64,000 nucleotides of DNA from Ehretia macrophylla (Eukaryota; Streptophyta; Magnoliopsida; Boraginales; Ehretiaceae): contig CM075783.1 of NCBI GenBank assembly GCA_037974665.1, positions 10,793,262 to 10,857,261 of the forward strand. The letters run 5' to 3'. How positions within the stretch are numbered: the first letter of the stretch is position 1; each line of letters opens with the position of its first letter. The notes below the pieces were generated by a model. It ran no database searches, was not told the origin of the DNA, and saw only the letters and a list, made by a program, of their open reading frames with translations. A program made the translations under genes and the position numbers. This document shows positions 34,992-47,133 of the stretch, in pieces.

Positions 34992-37322
34992 TTTTGATTT
35001 CAATACTCCTAATACGTGCTAAATGTGCATTCATGAAATTTTCATCAAAAACGGAGTCAGAAATTTTATCGTCGATTTTCAGTGAATAGTGTTTTCGAAA
35101 CACGTCCGCTATAATTTTGAAACTGGTCTTTTTAACCCTTCTAGACCTAGTCCACGGACTTTAATAGACCTGTGTTTGATGAAAACGGTTTTAAAATCGG
35201 CTTAAGAATTTATTAGGGTTTTTACACCGACTTTTGCGAAAATCGAGTTTTAAGCCGACTCGGGTGGAATTCTTTGAATGTAAAACTTCTTGTCACCTAA
35301 AAAATAACTCACTTGAGATATCTTGGGGGTTGCATAATTAATTTTAACTTGGTAAGCAATAAAATGCAATTAAAGTCATTAAAAATACAAAAATGCCTAT
35401 TAAAATAACTTTGACTTTAATTAAATAATTGACCTTATAAGCAAATGTCCTCAACACACACTCACACAACATAAAAAAACCATCACACACACACACATTG
35501 CCGTGAGTTTGAGGAGAGAAAAGAGAAGAGAAAAACTTAAGCTTTCAATCCAATTTTTCAAAGAAAAACCTAGTTTTTGTCCGTGAAACTTCGCACCGAC
35601 TTGGATTCTGCTTGTTGGGCACGCATAGCACGCATTCCTAGGCTTATATCGCATCTAAGGTGAGAGAAAAATTCTAGATCTCAAAATGTCATTTTTGTGT
35701 TTTTGCGTATAAATGAAGATTGAACCGTTAGAATTGTAATCTGATGTTAGATTATTGCTCCTTGCATGCTAGGGATCATTATATACTAATACTACGAGTT
35801 TCTGTCGGGTATAGCATAATTTTTATTTTCCGGGTATTTAATTTTGATTAAAATGTTCAAAGTTGATTTAATTGAGTTGCGTTGCTCGAAATCGATTGCC
35901 GTCGATTTCTAAATACTTGATAATTACGTGTTAGCGCTGTTGTAATGCCGAATTTTCGATTACATTGTTTGTGTGAAAATCCGGAAAATCCAGCCATGAC
36001 GTCATAGGGTTTTAGGGTTATCGGGCATGGTTTGGAGGTGTTATGGTGGATTTCCGAGAGGGCTAATGCAGTAGGTTGAATGGGTGAGTGATAGGAACTG
36101 ATTTGGCAATGTTTGGATTAGTAGATTGTAAGTTATGAATTTTAGAAGTTTAGGTTGTCATTCTTTAATTTCTTGAACGATGCCTTAGATGGTTGGGTAG
36201 TGTTCGAGTGATGAATGGTGAGTTGTTGTTGAGTAATTTAGAGTTTAATTATGTATATTATGCATGTCCGGTTAGATGGCCTACTTTGTCATCTAACTAC
36301 GTTGTTTGTTGTTTAATTTAATATTGATGTTATATTGATGTTATTGATTGATTATTATTGAATGCGGGAATCGGGCACTCTTGTTGCTGATCTCCCAATT
36401 GATTGATTGATTTATGCTTGTGTGATTGATGAATATGGAGTCTTGGTATGTGTGTGCCACCTCTCGGGCAGCGTCGGGCTGTCGGGTTGATAACGGCATG
36501 ACTGCCATAGGCTACCCCCAGCTCGCATGACGGAGGTGTCATGGAGGGAGGGGCTAGTGAGGTACCTCGGGTGCGTGAGTAATGGGGAGTTATAAGAAGA
36601 ACGGTTGAGATCGTGATGGCGTTTGGAGCTACACCAAATAGAGTATCCTTATTGAATGGTCATATAGTTATGTGATGATAGCTTTATTTATGTTAATATG
36701 TTGTTGTGTGTTTACTTGCTCAAAGGACTAAATCCAAGGAGCGTAGTGAATACTGTCGAGATCTATCGGATCCTCACTGGGCTTATGTATATAAGCTCAC
36801 TCTCTATTAATGCATGTTTCAGGTGTACTTTCACAAGATTACGGGTACGGGCCTCCTGAAGAGGAGAATGTGGAAAATGTGCCTTTCGTGGATGAGTCAT
36901 ATGTTCCCGAGTCTTTTCCATGATTCTATGTTGTTAAACGTCATGTATATTAGCTTAATAGACTCTTATATGCCTTATGGTTCTTAATGTAATAGATATA
37001 GAAAAGATGATGAACCAAATGATGTTAACTTAGCGGTTTTCTTTTGTCTTTGGTTAAGTTGTAGTAGTGTCTCAACTTACTTTTGAAATGTATGATAAAG
37101 TTGAGGTATTGTATGTCATGTTGGAACGGAGGCGTATAACGAAGATGTTTTATTGTATAATATGGTTGTGTTGGATGTTGTTGTGTGTATTGAGGAATTA
37201 CTGGATGTATGATGTTTAATGAGGTTGGTTTAGAACCTGGGAAATCTGTTTACTGTCGTTATACCGCCGAAATTCCGTTGCGTCCTGACTGATCGTAGGT
37301 GGGGTCGAGTTGGGGCGTGACA
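34893..37322 (+). repeat. LTR 3 (outer 3' LTR), 2430 bp
   Basis: Starts TGTGAAACC and ends GGGCGTGACA, then the right TCACA copy. One base longer than the others because of an extra A near 35299, with small changes near 35440-35480. Its right third has many private variants (GATATAGAAAAGATG, TACGGGCC, GAGTCATATG). Confidence 0.95.
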
Positions 37323-37327
37323 TCACA
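37323..37327. other. Target-site duplication TCACA, right copy
   Basis: Identical to 20040-20044. Joining the flanks at a single TCACA restores a continuous host sequence. Confidence 0.93.
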
Positions 37328-37580
37328 GGTCGTCGATGTGTCGACCCTGCTGCAGATGTTCTATAGCCTGTAGGGAACTATTAATCAGTTCCTACAAATG
37401 CAAGGCTATACCCAGCTAGTAGTGGCATAGCCGACTCAGCAGATCTTAGTGTTGCCTAACCAGCCAGTATCAACAGCCTTGGAGGTGGAGGAGCTACCTG
37501 AGGGTCCCCAGCGATAGAAGGATGACAAAGGGTCGACAGGATCCATGGATAGGCCATCCTACATTTAGGGAACTCTCTCA
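37328..37580 (+). pseudogene. Tat-like gag fragment (right piece)
   Basis: Continuation of 19741-20044: VVDVSTLLQMF and then a region with LEVEELPEGPQR-like reading, interrupted by several stops. It marks the host element into which the Tekay array inserted. Homology fades after about 37580 and no further domains were found. Confidence 0.45.
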
Positions 37581-38499
37581 CTATAACCTTATCCCATTAA
37601 AGTGCCCAGCTCCAATATTGGGTTTTGAACAAGATTTATGACACAAACATCAATGAATTGGACTTTCTATGCGTGGTCACTGGGCACCTGAGTCAAGGAC
37701 CTTATACATACATTCATATATAAATATAAGGAGAGATAGACAATCAATCATTATTAAATCATAAATACTGATAAAATCATACAATGTATCCAAGTTAACT
37801 GAAAATGTCACTTTACTATTGGTCTTTAGGGTATAGAAAACCCAACACTACTCTTGTCAACTATTGTTCTAATTTTTGCTACTTTATATTATTCATTGAT
37901 GATTTTAGCATATTCACTTGGATTTATCCTCTACTTCGTAAATCTGATATCATTAATTGATTTTCCCAATTTAAATAGTTAATTGGTATTCAATACTAAA
38001 ATCAAATACTTCCAAATTAATAGCTGCATCGAACTCACTCAATGCATCTTCAAGGCCTTCATTGGAAAACATGGAAATCACTTAAATAAGTACCCCCCAC
38101 AATCCTGAACAAAATCTCTTAACTAAAAGAAACATCCAATTTGTAATTAATATCAGTTAAATAAGTACTATTCTTCATTTGATGTGTCCATGCCTAAGTG
38201 TTTTCCATCATTAGAAGCTTTCACTACTATATCTTGTCTACCTTATAAATAACTTACCCATACATATCTTCAATCATTAGCCCCCATTTTACACAATCTT
38301 TGAAAATCAACGTGCCTACTTATTTCGGTATGTGTTTGAATGCCTTTGTTATCCTCACCTTCGTGCCTGCCAACAAACAAATTAAGTCGCAAGTCTATTC
38401 CTTTTGTGTTCTTAGGATATTGCAATCACTACTTTGGCTATAGGTCTTATGATATGCGAAGTGGTTGTGTCTACATTTCTCACTGTTAGTGTCTGGCCC
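37581..38499. other. Unassigned AT-rich DNA
   Basis: No open frame, terminal repeat or known motif seen. It may be the decayed remainder of the Tat-like element. Confidence 0.4.
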
Positions 38500-38960
38500 T
38501 ATAATTAATTTGATAATTAACCAAATCAACTAAATAAAATTTATAGGAAAGTAAATTTGTTGCAACAAAAGTAAGGACACATAAATTTTAACGTGGTTCG
38601 ACCAACCTGGTCTACGTTCACAAGGCCACTCCCTGGCCTAACAAACCAATCCACTAAGTTTCAAGAGATTACAGACACCAATAGAAATTTACGCAATTGA
38701 AGACTCCCTCTTAATCCTTGCCGCATAGGTGTAAGACTCCCTTCCTAGCTTCTTTAATTTGGCGAGCTCCCCTCGACTTACAAAAGTCCTCTCCCGAGAA
38801 CACACCTTCTTCTCCCGAAGAATGTATACTAAAACATAAACAAAAGAATTTTGAAACTTTAGATGGATTAATCAATACATAAGACACAAACAGAATGTGT
38901 TGCAACACTAATTAGAACATTTAGTATACTCTGTTACACAATATGTTGCAATACGACATG
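38500..38960. repeat. Possible LTR fragment
   Basis: Contains TTAACGTGGTTCGACC and GTCTACGTTCACAAGG, phrases that I associate with a widespread plant LTR type. Ends and coding region are missing, so class is uncertain. Confidence 0.25.
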
Positions 38961-39014
38961 CCACAGACAACCTACAACTAACTCACGATTTAGCTCCTTA
39001 TTTTCTGCTCACTG

Positions 39015-39400
39015 CACTACAAGAAATTTCTCGTTCGGAGACAGAACATTTTCGTCTCCGTTCCATCTCCAATCTAAATAGGAGACGGAACGGAGACGAA
39101 ACTTGGGCGTCACCTTAAGACCCGTCTCCTATTTTGAATTTCGTTACTGTTTTGTCTCAAATGGAGACAAAAAGATATTTCATCACCTTTTTGTCTCACT
39201 CACATTTCATCTCCAATTCGTCTCCTTCACATTTTGTCACATTTCCTTCTCCCTCACATTTTGTCTCCGTTCCCTCTCCCTTACATTTCGTCTCCATATA
39301 ATTTCATCTCATTTTCGTCTCCGTTTCGTCTCTCTCACATTTTGTCTTCTTTCCGTCAAATTTTTTTAATTTTTTTTAAAATAAAAAAGTTATTAAATTC
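39015..39400 (+). mobile_element. CACTA terminus with CGTCTCC subterminal repeats
   Basis: Begins CACTACAAGAAATTTC at 39015, a canonical CACTA end. It is followed by more than ten copies of short units such as TTCGTCTCC and TTTTGTCTCACTCACATT, including inverted GGAGACGGAA forms. The unit sequence differs from those of the other CACTA ends in the window. Open frames here (39103-39369) only translate the repeats. Confidence 0.7.
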
Positions 39401-39649
39401 TGATTATGTCATATTTTTTTATTTTTAAAAATATATAAATAAAAAATAAAGGAAAAAAAATAAAAAAATAAAACTAGAAAATAAAAATTAAACAAAACCC
39501 CCCCAAAAAAACTAATATATATATATATATATTTATATATGTATAAAAAATATAAGTATAAAAAGAAAAAAAAACAGAAACCCCCCCCCAAAAAAAAAAA
39601 AACTTACATCTACATATTCAAAAATAGGTATTTATGCATATATATAGTT
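39401..39649. repeat. Low-complexity A-rich and TA-repeat tract
   Basis: A-runs, two C-runs (seven to nine C) and an AT dinucleotide repeat near 39515-39540, probably within the CACTA element. Assembly errors are possible here. Confidence 0.6.
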
Positions 39650-42105
39650 TGTGATGCCCGGGATTTCATCACATATTTTGAAATAATTGTTGCATAATTA
39701 CTTGTGCATTTCTTGTTTTCTTTAATTGTGTTACTATTAGGCATTATTCATAAGATTTTTGACCGTCTCAAATGATTGATTTTATATTTTTCCTAGGTCA
39801 CATGTCATATGAAAGGAATCGAGTAATGGTAGTTTTGGACGTTAGGGGTTAGGAGTGCGCGTTTGAAAAATAGTTTTTGCCTCGCTTGAATAGTATTACG
39901 TATGCAAAACATTAGTTTTTGAACTAGTCACCATATAGCTTGAGTTTTGATTAGTTTGACTATGATTTTATGGCATTTGACTTCAATTGATATGACATAC
40001 ACATACATATACCTCTTATACATACACATATGCATTTCACTCAACAAAACAAAGCAAATAATTCCCAAAATACCCCCTACCCGTCAGCCTTGAGCAAGCA
40101 AAAGAAGGAGATTTTTCTTCAATTCTTGGTGGTTTGATCTTTGGCTAGCAATCTACACCTTGTTCCAAGCTTCACCAAGCCTTCACAAGCCTCCTAGATC
40201 TCTAGCATGTGAGGGAGTGCATAAATTTTTGCATTTAAAGTTTATGCACATATGTTAAAATTCTGGAATTGTCATTTATAGTTATAATACTTGTTATGAA
40301 TGCTTGTTGTGAGTTCTTTAGAGCCTATAGAACTAACTTATGTAGCTTGTTATCAAATTATATGGTTGAATGCATAGATTGAATGAAAGAGGTGATGAAT
40401 AGTGCTTGAACTTAGGGTTTTGAATAAACTTTCTAATTGGAATGAATTGAGACTTCAATTAGGTGCTCTAGACTCTAGTGAAGCTAGTTGGGAGGCTACG
40501 TGAAATTGAATCACCTAAAACCGAGCTAAATTGCAAAATTAGTTAACTTTTAAAAGGGGATTTTTCTCGTTATGCAATCCGGGCACGTTTGACCTTTGGA
40601 ATAGGTATCCTTAGGGCATGAAAGCACTTTTGGTGCTTTCGTTGCGTGAATTTGGATTTTGGATAGGGTAGTTGTAGTTAAAATCCGATCAGGGCCTTCC
40701 CGAGCTTTTGTTTCCAAATCGGGTTTCCAAGGCTTAGATTGGTGTCTTTTAACCTACCTAGGAATGTGGAATGTTTGGCTTATTGATTTGGAACCTTGAA
40801 CCTTTCGTGGGAGAAGAAATCAAAAAGTTAACAAAGGGGAAAAAGGTGTTTTTGAATGCTTTTGTGTTTATATGAATTCGTAATTACTAGAAAAGGTGTT
40901 TTATGTGCATGATAAGGATTATTCAAGGTATCCATAGAGTTTTGTGGAAGAATATGATATTTGTCTCTTTCGTGACTAAATAGCTATCTTGTGCATATGT
41001 TGGCTTATATTGTATTTAAATGTGAGGGCGGCCTATTTTGTCAATCCTCTTACGTGTTATTTGATATCTTGATTCTTGTGGACTTGTCTCGGGGTTGCGC
41101 AACCTTTTCGGACGTGGTAGCATCGAGAAACACAGGGGGCGTCGGGCTTGCCGTGCTCCCTCAACTACTATGGTGCCTATTCCCTTTCTCACTGAGTATA
41201 CTCCACTACCCCAAAGGCGTGGTTCACTTGCTGGGCATATGGACCTACTTCAAAAGAAAGGGTCATAGGATCTGGATACATCCGTAGTATCCCACTTGTT
41301 GGAGTAAGGGTTTGTTGGCATTTGCATGAAGTTCGTGGCTCGTGGTTCGAGATTGAAGACTTGAAGCAGAACGATATCCTTTTTAATATGGTTAATTACT
41401 TGAATATTTGATCATTTGATCTTGTTGTTTATGTTGTATCTATATATGACTTCTTGTGATTGCATATCATATTCCACGCCCCGGTATATTGCATCACCTC
41501 CCTCACTGGGCAACATTGTTGCTCACTCCTCATTTAACATGATTCAGGAGAAGTTGAGGTGAATCCCCGACTGATAGCAGTAGAGGAAGAAGAAGAAGTG
41601 CACGTAGATCAGAATCCTTCATTCATGTGTGATAAGGTTGATCATATGTGTAGTTTGCTAGGAGTTGCTATTAGTTGTTGTGTTTTGAGACCTTGAGGTC
41701 TTGTATATATGCTTGGAAGTTGTAATAATGGATGTGGCTATGAAGTTAGATGGCATGTAATAATGGATTCTAGTTTATTTCTTTTATTGCATGCTTGTGT
41801 GTTTATTAACTTGATAGAAGAACTTGGTTATAGATGTATCCAACTACTTCTAGTTAAAGTTAACATTGTCTTGCATGTTTGTGTGTTATAGGTAGATTTT
41901 GTTGCTCCAAGGCTCTGATGGCCTTGTGACTTTGGGTTGACTATGAATATCTTGAAGGATAGATTTTATGTGTTGTTAGATGTGAGTCAAAGATTGTATG
42001 TGGCTAATTACAGATAACAGTTTAGTCCACGGTACAGAGGAGACTATGTCCGAGTGACGGGTCTGGATTTGACCGATAGCGTGGGGTTGGGTTCGGAGAG
42101 TTACA
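39650..42105 (+). repeat. 5' LTR of the old Tekay-like element, 2456 bp
   Basis: Starts TGTGATGCCCGGG and ends GAGAGTTACA, six bases before the primer site. A frame at 40991-41287 inside it recurs in the 3' LTR but has no recognisable domain. Confidence 0.85.
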
Positions 42106-42111
42106 TTTTGG

Positions 42112-42123
42112 TGGTATCAGAGC
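42112..42123 (+). other. Primer binding site of the old Tekay-like element
   Basis: TGGTATCAGAGC, initiator tRNA-Met type. Confidence 0.88.
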
Positions 42124-42420
42124 TACTTGAATGCATGAAGCCGGGTTAACTTCCTCAGAATGTGGGTAGAAGTCTATATGTGAAAGTTGAATTATGTGAA
42201 TATGTGATTGTTTAATTGTTTAAGTACTTGGATAAAAGACATGCTAGCATGTAAAAAGGAATGGTAAAGCATGATATGATAAGAATATGAAAAGTTTAAT
42301 GTTTAATGTTATTAAGTGTTTTATATATTATTTTATGTGAGTATGATGTTTTGAAAACAATGTGGATATTATCTTTGTATTATCTATTTGCCTATTATAA
42401 TATTATACTCTTCTAGCATC

Positions 42421-45400
42421 GAGATTAGGAGAAGGGGAAGACCGAGGAGAGAGCCGGAGGAAGCTCCTAGATAGGATGTACTTGGGCAAGGTGCAAGGGC
42501 AGCAGGGAATGTACCACAGGGTCAGGAATCAAGCAATGCATAGGTTTTGGCCACAATGGCCACCGCCATGAATACTATAGCTCAGTTTGTGGTTCAGCAA
42601 GGTCCGACAGGTGTTGGCAGAGATAATCAGGCTGCTAGAGCAGAGGGTTGTGGTACTGCTAGGGGTAACTTGTATGACAAATTCTTGTACCACGGGGCGT
42701 ACAGTTTCTATGGTGAGCCAGATGACATGAAAGCTGAGATGTGGTTGAACAAGTTTGAGAAAGTCTCTGCGATACTCAAGTGCAGTGATGAGAGAAAGAT
42801 TATTTATGCTGCATTCTTAATGAAGGGTGACGCCGAGGAGTGGTTGCATACTATTAGAGAGAAATGGGATGCTGAGAGGGTCCAGCATGTGTGGGCTGAC
42901 TTTGTTCGTGAGTTCAGGGACAAGTATGTGTCTGTAGTAGCTCACGAGAGACATCAAGAGGAATTCATAGCCTTGAGGCAGGGGAACATGACAGTAGATC
43001 AGTATGAGGCTATTTTCACTAGACTTTCCCGATATGTGCCAGGTTTAGTTCAGCCAGAGGACATGAAGATTCAGAGATTTATCACAGGGTTAAGGAGTGA
43101 TATTATGCTTAATCTATCTTCGCAAGATTATCCGATTTATGCTGCAGTAGTCAGGGGCGCATCGAGGTACGAGAAATGCAAGGCAGATGGGTTAGCTCAG
43201 TCTAGTCAGTCAAGTAAACGTCAGCATTAGTCCTAGAGTCAGGGTTATCAGAGACAATATCAGTAGTATGTTCAGATTCAACAGCCTAGGCAGACCCAGA
43301 GCTACCCAGGACCAGTTCAGGCACAGTCTCAGCCGAGGCCAGCTCAGAGCCAGCCACAGGGACAATTATAGACCCGACCAGTGACCACTAGATCTCGGCA
43401 GGGTAGTTCTGTTACATCTACTTATAGGACTCCTACAGGAGGTGCTGCTGCCAAGAAGAACCTACAATGTACTTATTGCAATCGCAAGGGCCACACGGAG
43501 GCAGAGTGTTGGAAGAAATTGGGTCGATGCGTGGGTTGTGGCAGTGATCAACATAGAGCTAGAGATTGCCCCAATTTTAAACAGGGTCAGGGACAGACTT
43601 CCGGCCAGGGTGCTCAGACTAGAGCTTCAGGAGCAGCTACTGTACCGTGAGGCCATGCACATGTATTTGCACTCGATCAGGAGGAGCTTCCAGACACGAC
43701 GGTGGTGGTGGAAGGTACTTTTCTTATTAATAGTCAGCCGGTAGTAGTTTTGATTGACACCAGGGCTACACATTTATTCATTACTCCTACATGTGCACAA
43801 TCTACTACTTTAAAAGTTGATAAACTGCCGTATGTGATTGAAGTAGGTAGTCCTATGGGTATTAAATGTGTTACAGAGTTTGTGTGTAGAAATTGTGAGA
43901 TTTGTATTGAGGGTCACATGTATCCTATTGACTTGATTATTATGCCATTTCGGGACTTTGAAGTCATCTTAGGGATGGATTGATTGGGGCAGTATTATGC
44001 ATGTTTGGATTGTAGAAGAAAAGTTTTAACTTTAGAAGTACCTGATCAACTTGTTATTAAAATCACTGGGAGTCGAAAATCTATTGGGACTCGTATCATA
44101 TCTTTTATTAAAGCTACTAAAATGTTGAGTAAAGGTTGTGATGCATATTTGGCTTATCTAATTAATCAGCTTGGAGATAAATTGAAAATGAATGAGGTAC
44201 ATGTTATAAAAGATTTTTCGGGGATATTTCCTGAGGAGTTGTCGGGGTTACCACCTGATCGAGAGATAGAGTTTGTAATTGATTTATTGCTAGGGACTAA
44301 TCCTATTTCTAGAACCCTATATAGAATGGCTCCCCTTGAGTTGTAGGAATTGAAAATTCAGCTACAGGGCCTAATTGAAAAAGGTTTTATTCAGCCTAGT
44401 TCGTCACCTTCGGGTGCTTCTGTACTATTTGTAAATAAGAAAGACGAAACTCTGCGATTGTGTATTAATTATCGAGGTTTTAATCAGGTGATGGTAAAAA
44501 ATAAATATCATTTATCCTTGATTAAGGAATTGTTTGATTAGCTGCAGGGTGCTATTGTATGCTTTAAATTTGATTTGAGACAGGGTTATTATCAATTGAG
44601 AATTCAGAAAGAGGATGTACCCAAGACTGCATTCAGAACCAGGTATGACCACTATGAGTTTGTTGTATTACCATTTGGGTTGACAAATGCTCCAGCCGCC
44701 TTTATGGATTTGATGCAGAGAGTGTTTAGACCATACCTGGATCAGTTTGTTGTAATCTTTATTGATGATATACTGGTCTATTCTAAATCTGAGGCAGAGC
44801 ATGAAGAACACTTGAGAATTGTGCTTCGAACACTGCAAGAACATAAATTGTTTGTCAAATTTAGCAAGTGCGAATTTTGGTTGAAACAGGTTGCCTTTTT
44901 AGGCCATATCATTTCACAGGAGGAAATATATGTAGATCTTGCGAAAATTGAGGTGGTGATGACTTGGAAAAGACCCGAGACTGTCACAGAAGTTCGTAGT
45001 TTCTTGGGATTGGCGGGCTATTATAGGCGGTTTGTTAAAGATTTCTCAAAGATTGCACAACCATTGACTTCTTTAACTCAAAAGAAAACTGTATTAACTG
45101 GGATGATAAATGTGAAGCCAGTTTCCAGGAATTGAAAAAGAGACTTACCACTGCTCCTATTCTTGCATTGCCTGAGGGGACTGATAATTTAGTGATATAC
45201 AGTGATGACTTGAAAGAAAGTTTGGGCTGCGTTCTTATGCAAAATGGTAAGGTGATAGCTTATGCCTCTAGGAAATTGAAACCCTATAAACTTAATTACC
45301 CTACTCATGATCTTGAGCTTGCTGCTGTTGTCTTTGCTTTGAAGAAATGGCGTCATTATTTGTGGGATAATCAATTTGAGATATTTACTGATCATAAGAG

Positions 45401-47133
45401 TTTAAAGTATCTCTTTTCTCAAAAGGATTTGAATATGAGGCAAAAGCGTTGGTTAGAATTGTTGAATGCTTATAATTGTACTATTAGTTACTTGCCAGGA
45501 AAAGCTAACACTGTTGCAGATGCATTGAGCCGAAAAGCTTCTGTGGCTAGTTTGATAATCAAAGACTGGGAGACTGTGGATGAGTTGTGCTTGTGGAAAC
45601 CAAAGGCTTCTAGAATAGGTATTCAATTTGCTAGCTTACAAATCCAATCACTATTGTTATCTAGAATCAGAGAAGCACAACAGTCAGATCCTCAGTTATT
45701 GAAGCTTCTAAAGAAGTCCAAACGGGAAGAGTCTGACTTCAAGTTGCATGATGATGGACTACTCAAGTACAGGAATAGAATTTGCATTCCTAGTAGTTCA
45801 ACTATAAAAGATGAGATTCTTGCTAAGGCTCATAGTTCTAAATACACGATTCATCCTGGTAGCACTAAGATGTACATGGATTTAAAGCAGAGTTTCTGGT
45901 GGAAGAACATGAAAAGAGAGATAGCTGATTATGTGGACTTGTCAGAAAGTTAAGGCGGAGCATCAGCGACCGGCAGGATTGTTGCAACCATTAGAGATTC
46001 CGGTATGGAAATGGGACCAGGTTACTATGGACCTTGTATCGGATTTACCGAGGTCACCGCGAGGTAATGATTCCGTATGGGTTGTAGTTGATAGATTGAC
46101 AAAGACTTCCCATTTTATTGCTGCAAAGAAGACAGATTCCCTTGATAAATTAGCCGAGCTTAATGTTGAAAATATCGTGACATTGCATGGAGTTCCATCT
46201 CAGATAGTGTCGGATAGGGATCCCAGGTTTACATCACAGTTCTAGCAGAAACTATAAAAGGCTCTGGGGACTAATCTGAGTTTTAGTACTGCATATCACC
46301 TACAGACGGATGGTCAGTCAGAGAGAACTATCAGGATACTGGAAGACATGTTGCGAGCTTGTGTTCTGGATTTCGGTAAGAGTTGGGAGAAGTATCTACC
46401 TCTAGCGGAGTTTGCTTATAATAACAGTTACCAGGCTACCATTGGTATAGCACCCTACGAGGCACTTTACGGGCAAAAATGTAGGTCTCCGTTGTATTGG
46501 GATGAGGTAGGTGAAATGAAGATTGTTGATCCAGCTATTCTACCTGAGATGATCAAGATGGTGGATAATGTGAAGCTTATAAAGAAGAGGATGCTTACAA
46601 CACAGAGTTGGCAGAAGAATTATGTTGATATACGCCGACAGGACTTAGTATTTTCAGTGGGTGATCGTGTATTCTTGAAGGTCTCTCCGCACAAGGGTTT
46701 GATTCGACATGTAAAGGGAGGTAAACTCAGTCCTAGATACGTGGGACCGTTTTAAATCATTGAGAAGGTTGGAGATTTGGCTTATACATTGGCATTACCT
46801 TCGAGTTTGGGTAGGATTCATGATGTTTTCCATGTGTCGTTATTGAGGAAGTATAACCTTGATCCGTCGCACATTATTGAGTCGGAACCATTGGAGATTG
46901 ATAAGTCTTTGGCGTATGTTGAGAAACCTCTTCGAGTGGTTGACAGAAAGATTCAAGAACTTTGAACTAAGATTATTCATATGGTAAAAGTTCTTTGGGA
47001 TCATCACGGAGTTGAGGATGCCACTTGGGAGCGAGAAGATCAGATAAGAGAAAAGTATTCGAAGCTGTTTGCCGAATCATGTAAGAATTGCGAGGATGCA
47101 ATTAGTTTAAGGGGGAGAGGGTGTGACGCTTGA
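42421..47133 (+). pseudogene. Degraded Tekay-like gag-pol
   Basis: All domains of a chromovirus polyprotein can still be followed, split by stops and shifts. Gag N-terminus with stops near 42472 and 42541; capsid region 42547-43230; zinc knuckles (both CCHC intact) at 43381-43650; protease 43702-43983, with DTRATH in place of the DSG active site; RT 43984-45135 with stops at about 43981, 44344 and 44539 but FIDDILVYS kept; frameshift near 45095-45132; RNase H and integrase zinc region 45132-45953, the end lost in a frameshift; integrase core from 45931 with stops near 46243 and 46753; chromodomain ending at 47133. At least eight disabling changes mean it cannot make a working polyprotein. Order and spacing match the intact elements at 22744 and 30168. 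Confidence 0.93.

Larger units (their letters stand above)
20045..37322 (+). mobile_element. Tandem Tekay-type chromovirus array: LTR-int-LTR-int-LTR
   Basis: Three LTRs (20045-22473, 27469-29897, 34893-37322) bracket two internal regions, each with primer binding site, full gag-pol frame and polypurine tract. The unit repeats at exactly 7424 bp from LTR to LTR, and the same offset holds between the polyproteins. The middle LTR serves as 3' LTR of the first and 5' LTR of the second element. Neither inner junction has a target duplication; TCACA occurs only at the outer edges. Clade assignment (Tekay/Del) rests on the long LTRs, the initiator-tRNA-Met type primer site, the polyprotein order and a C-terminal chromodomain. 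Such arrays can arise by unequal recombination between LTRs or by recombination of cDNAs before integration. Confidence 0.95.

Noticed and set aside
40991..41287. 98-residue frame repeated at 48465-48749
   Set aside because: Both lie at matching positions in the two LTRs of the old Tekay-like element; no domain seen.
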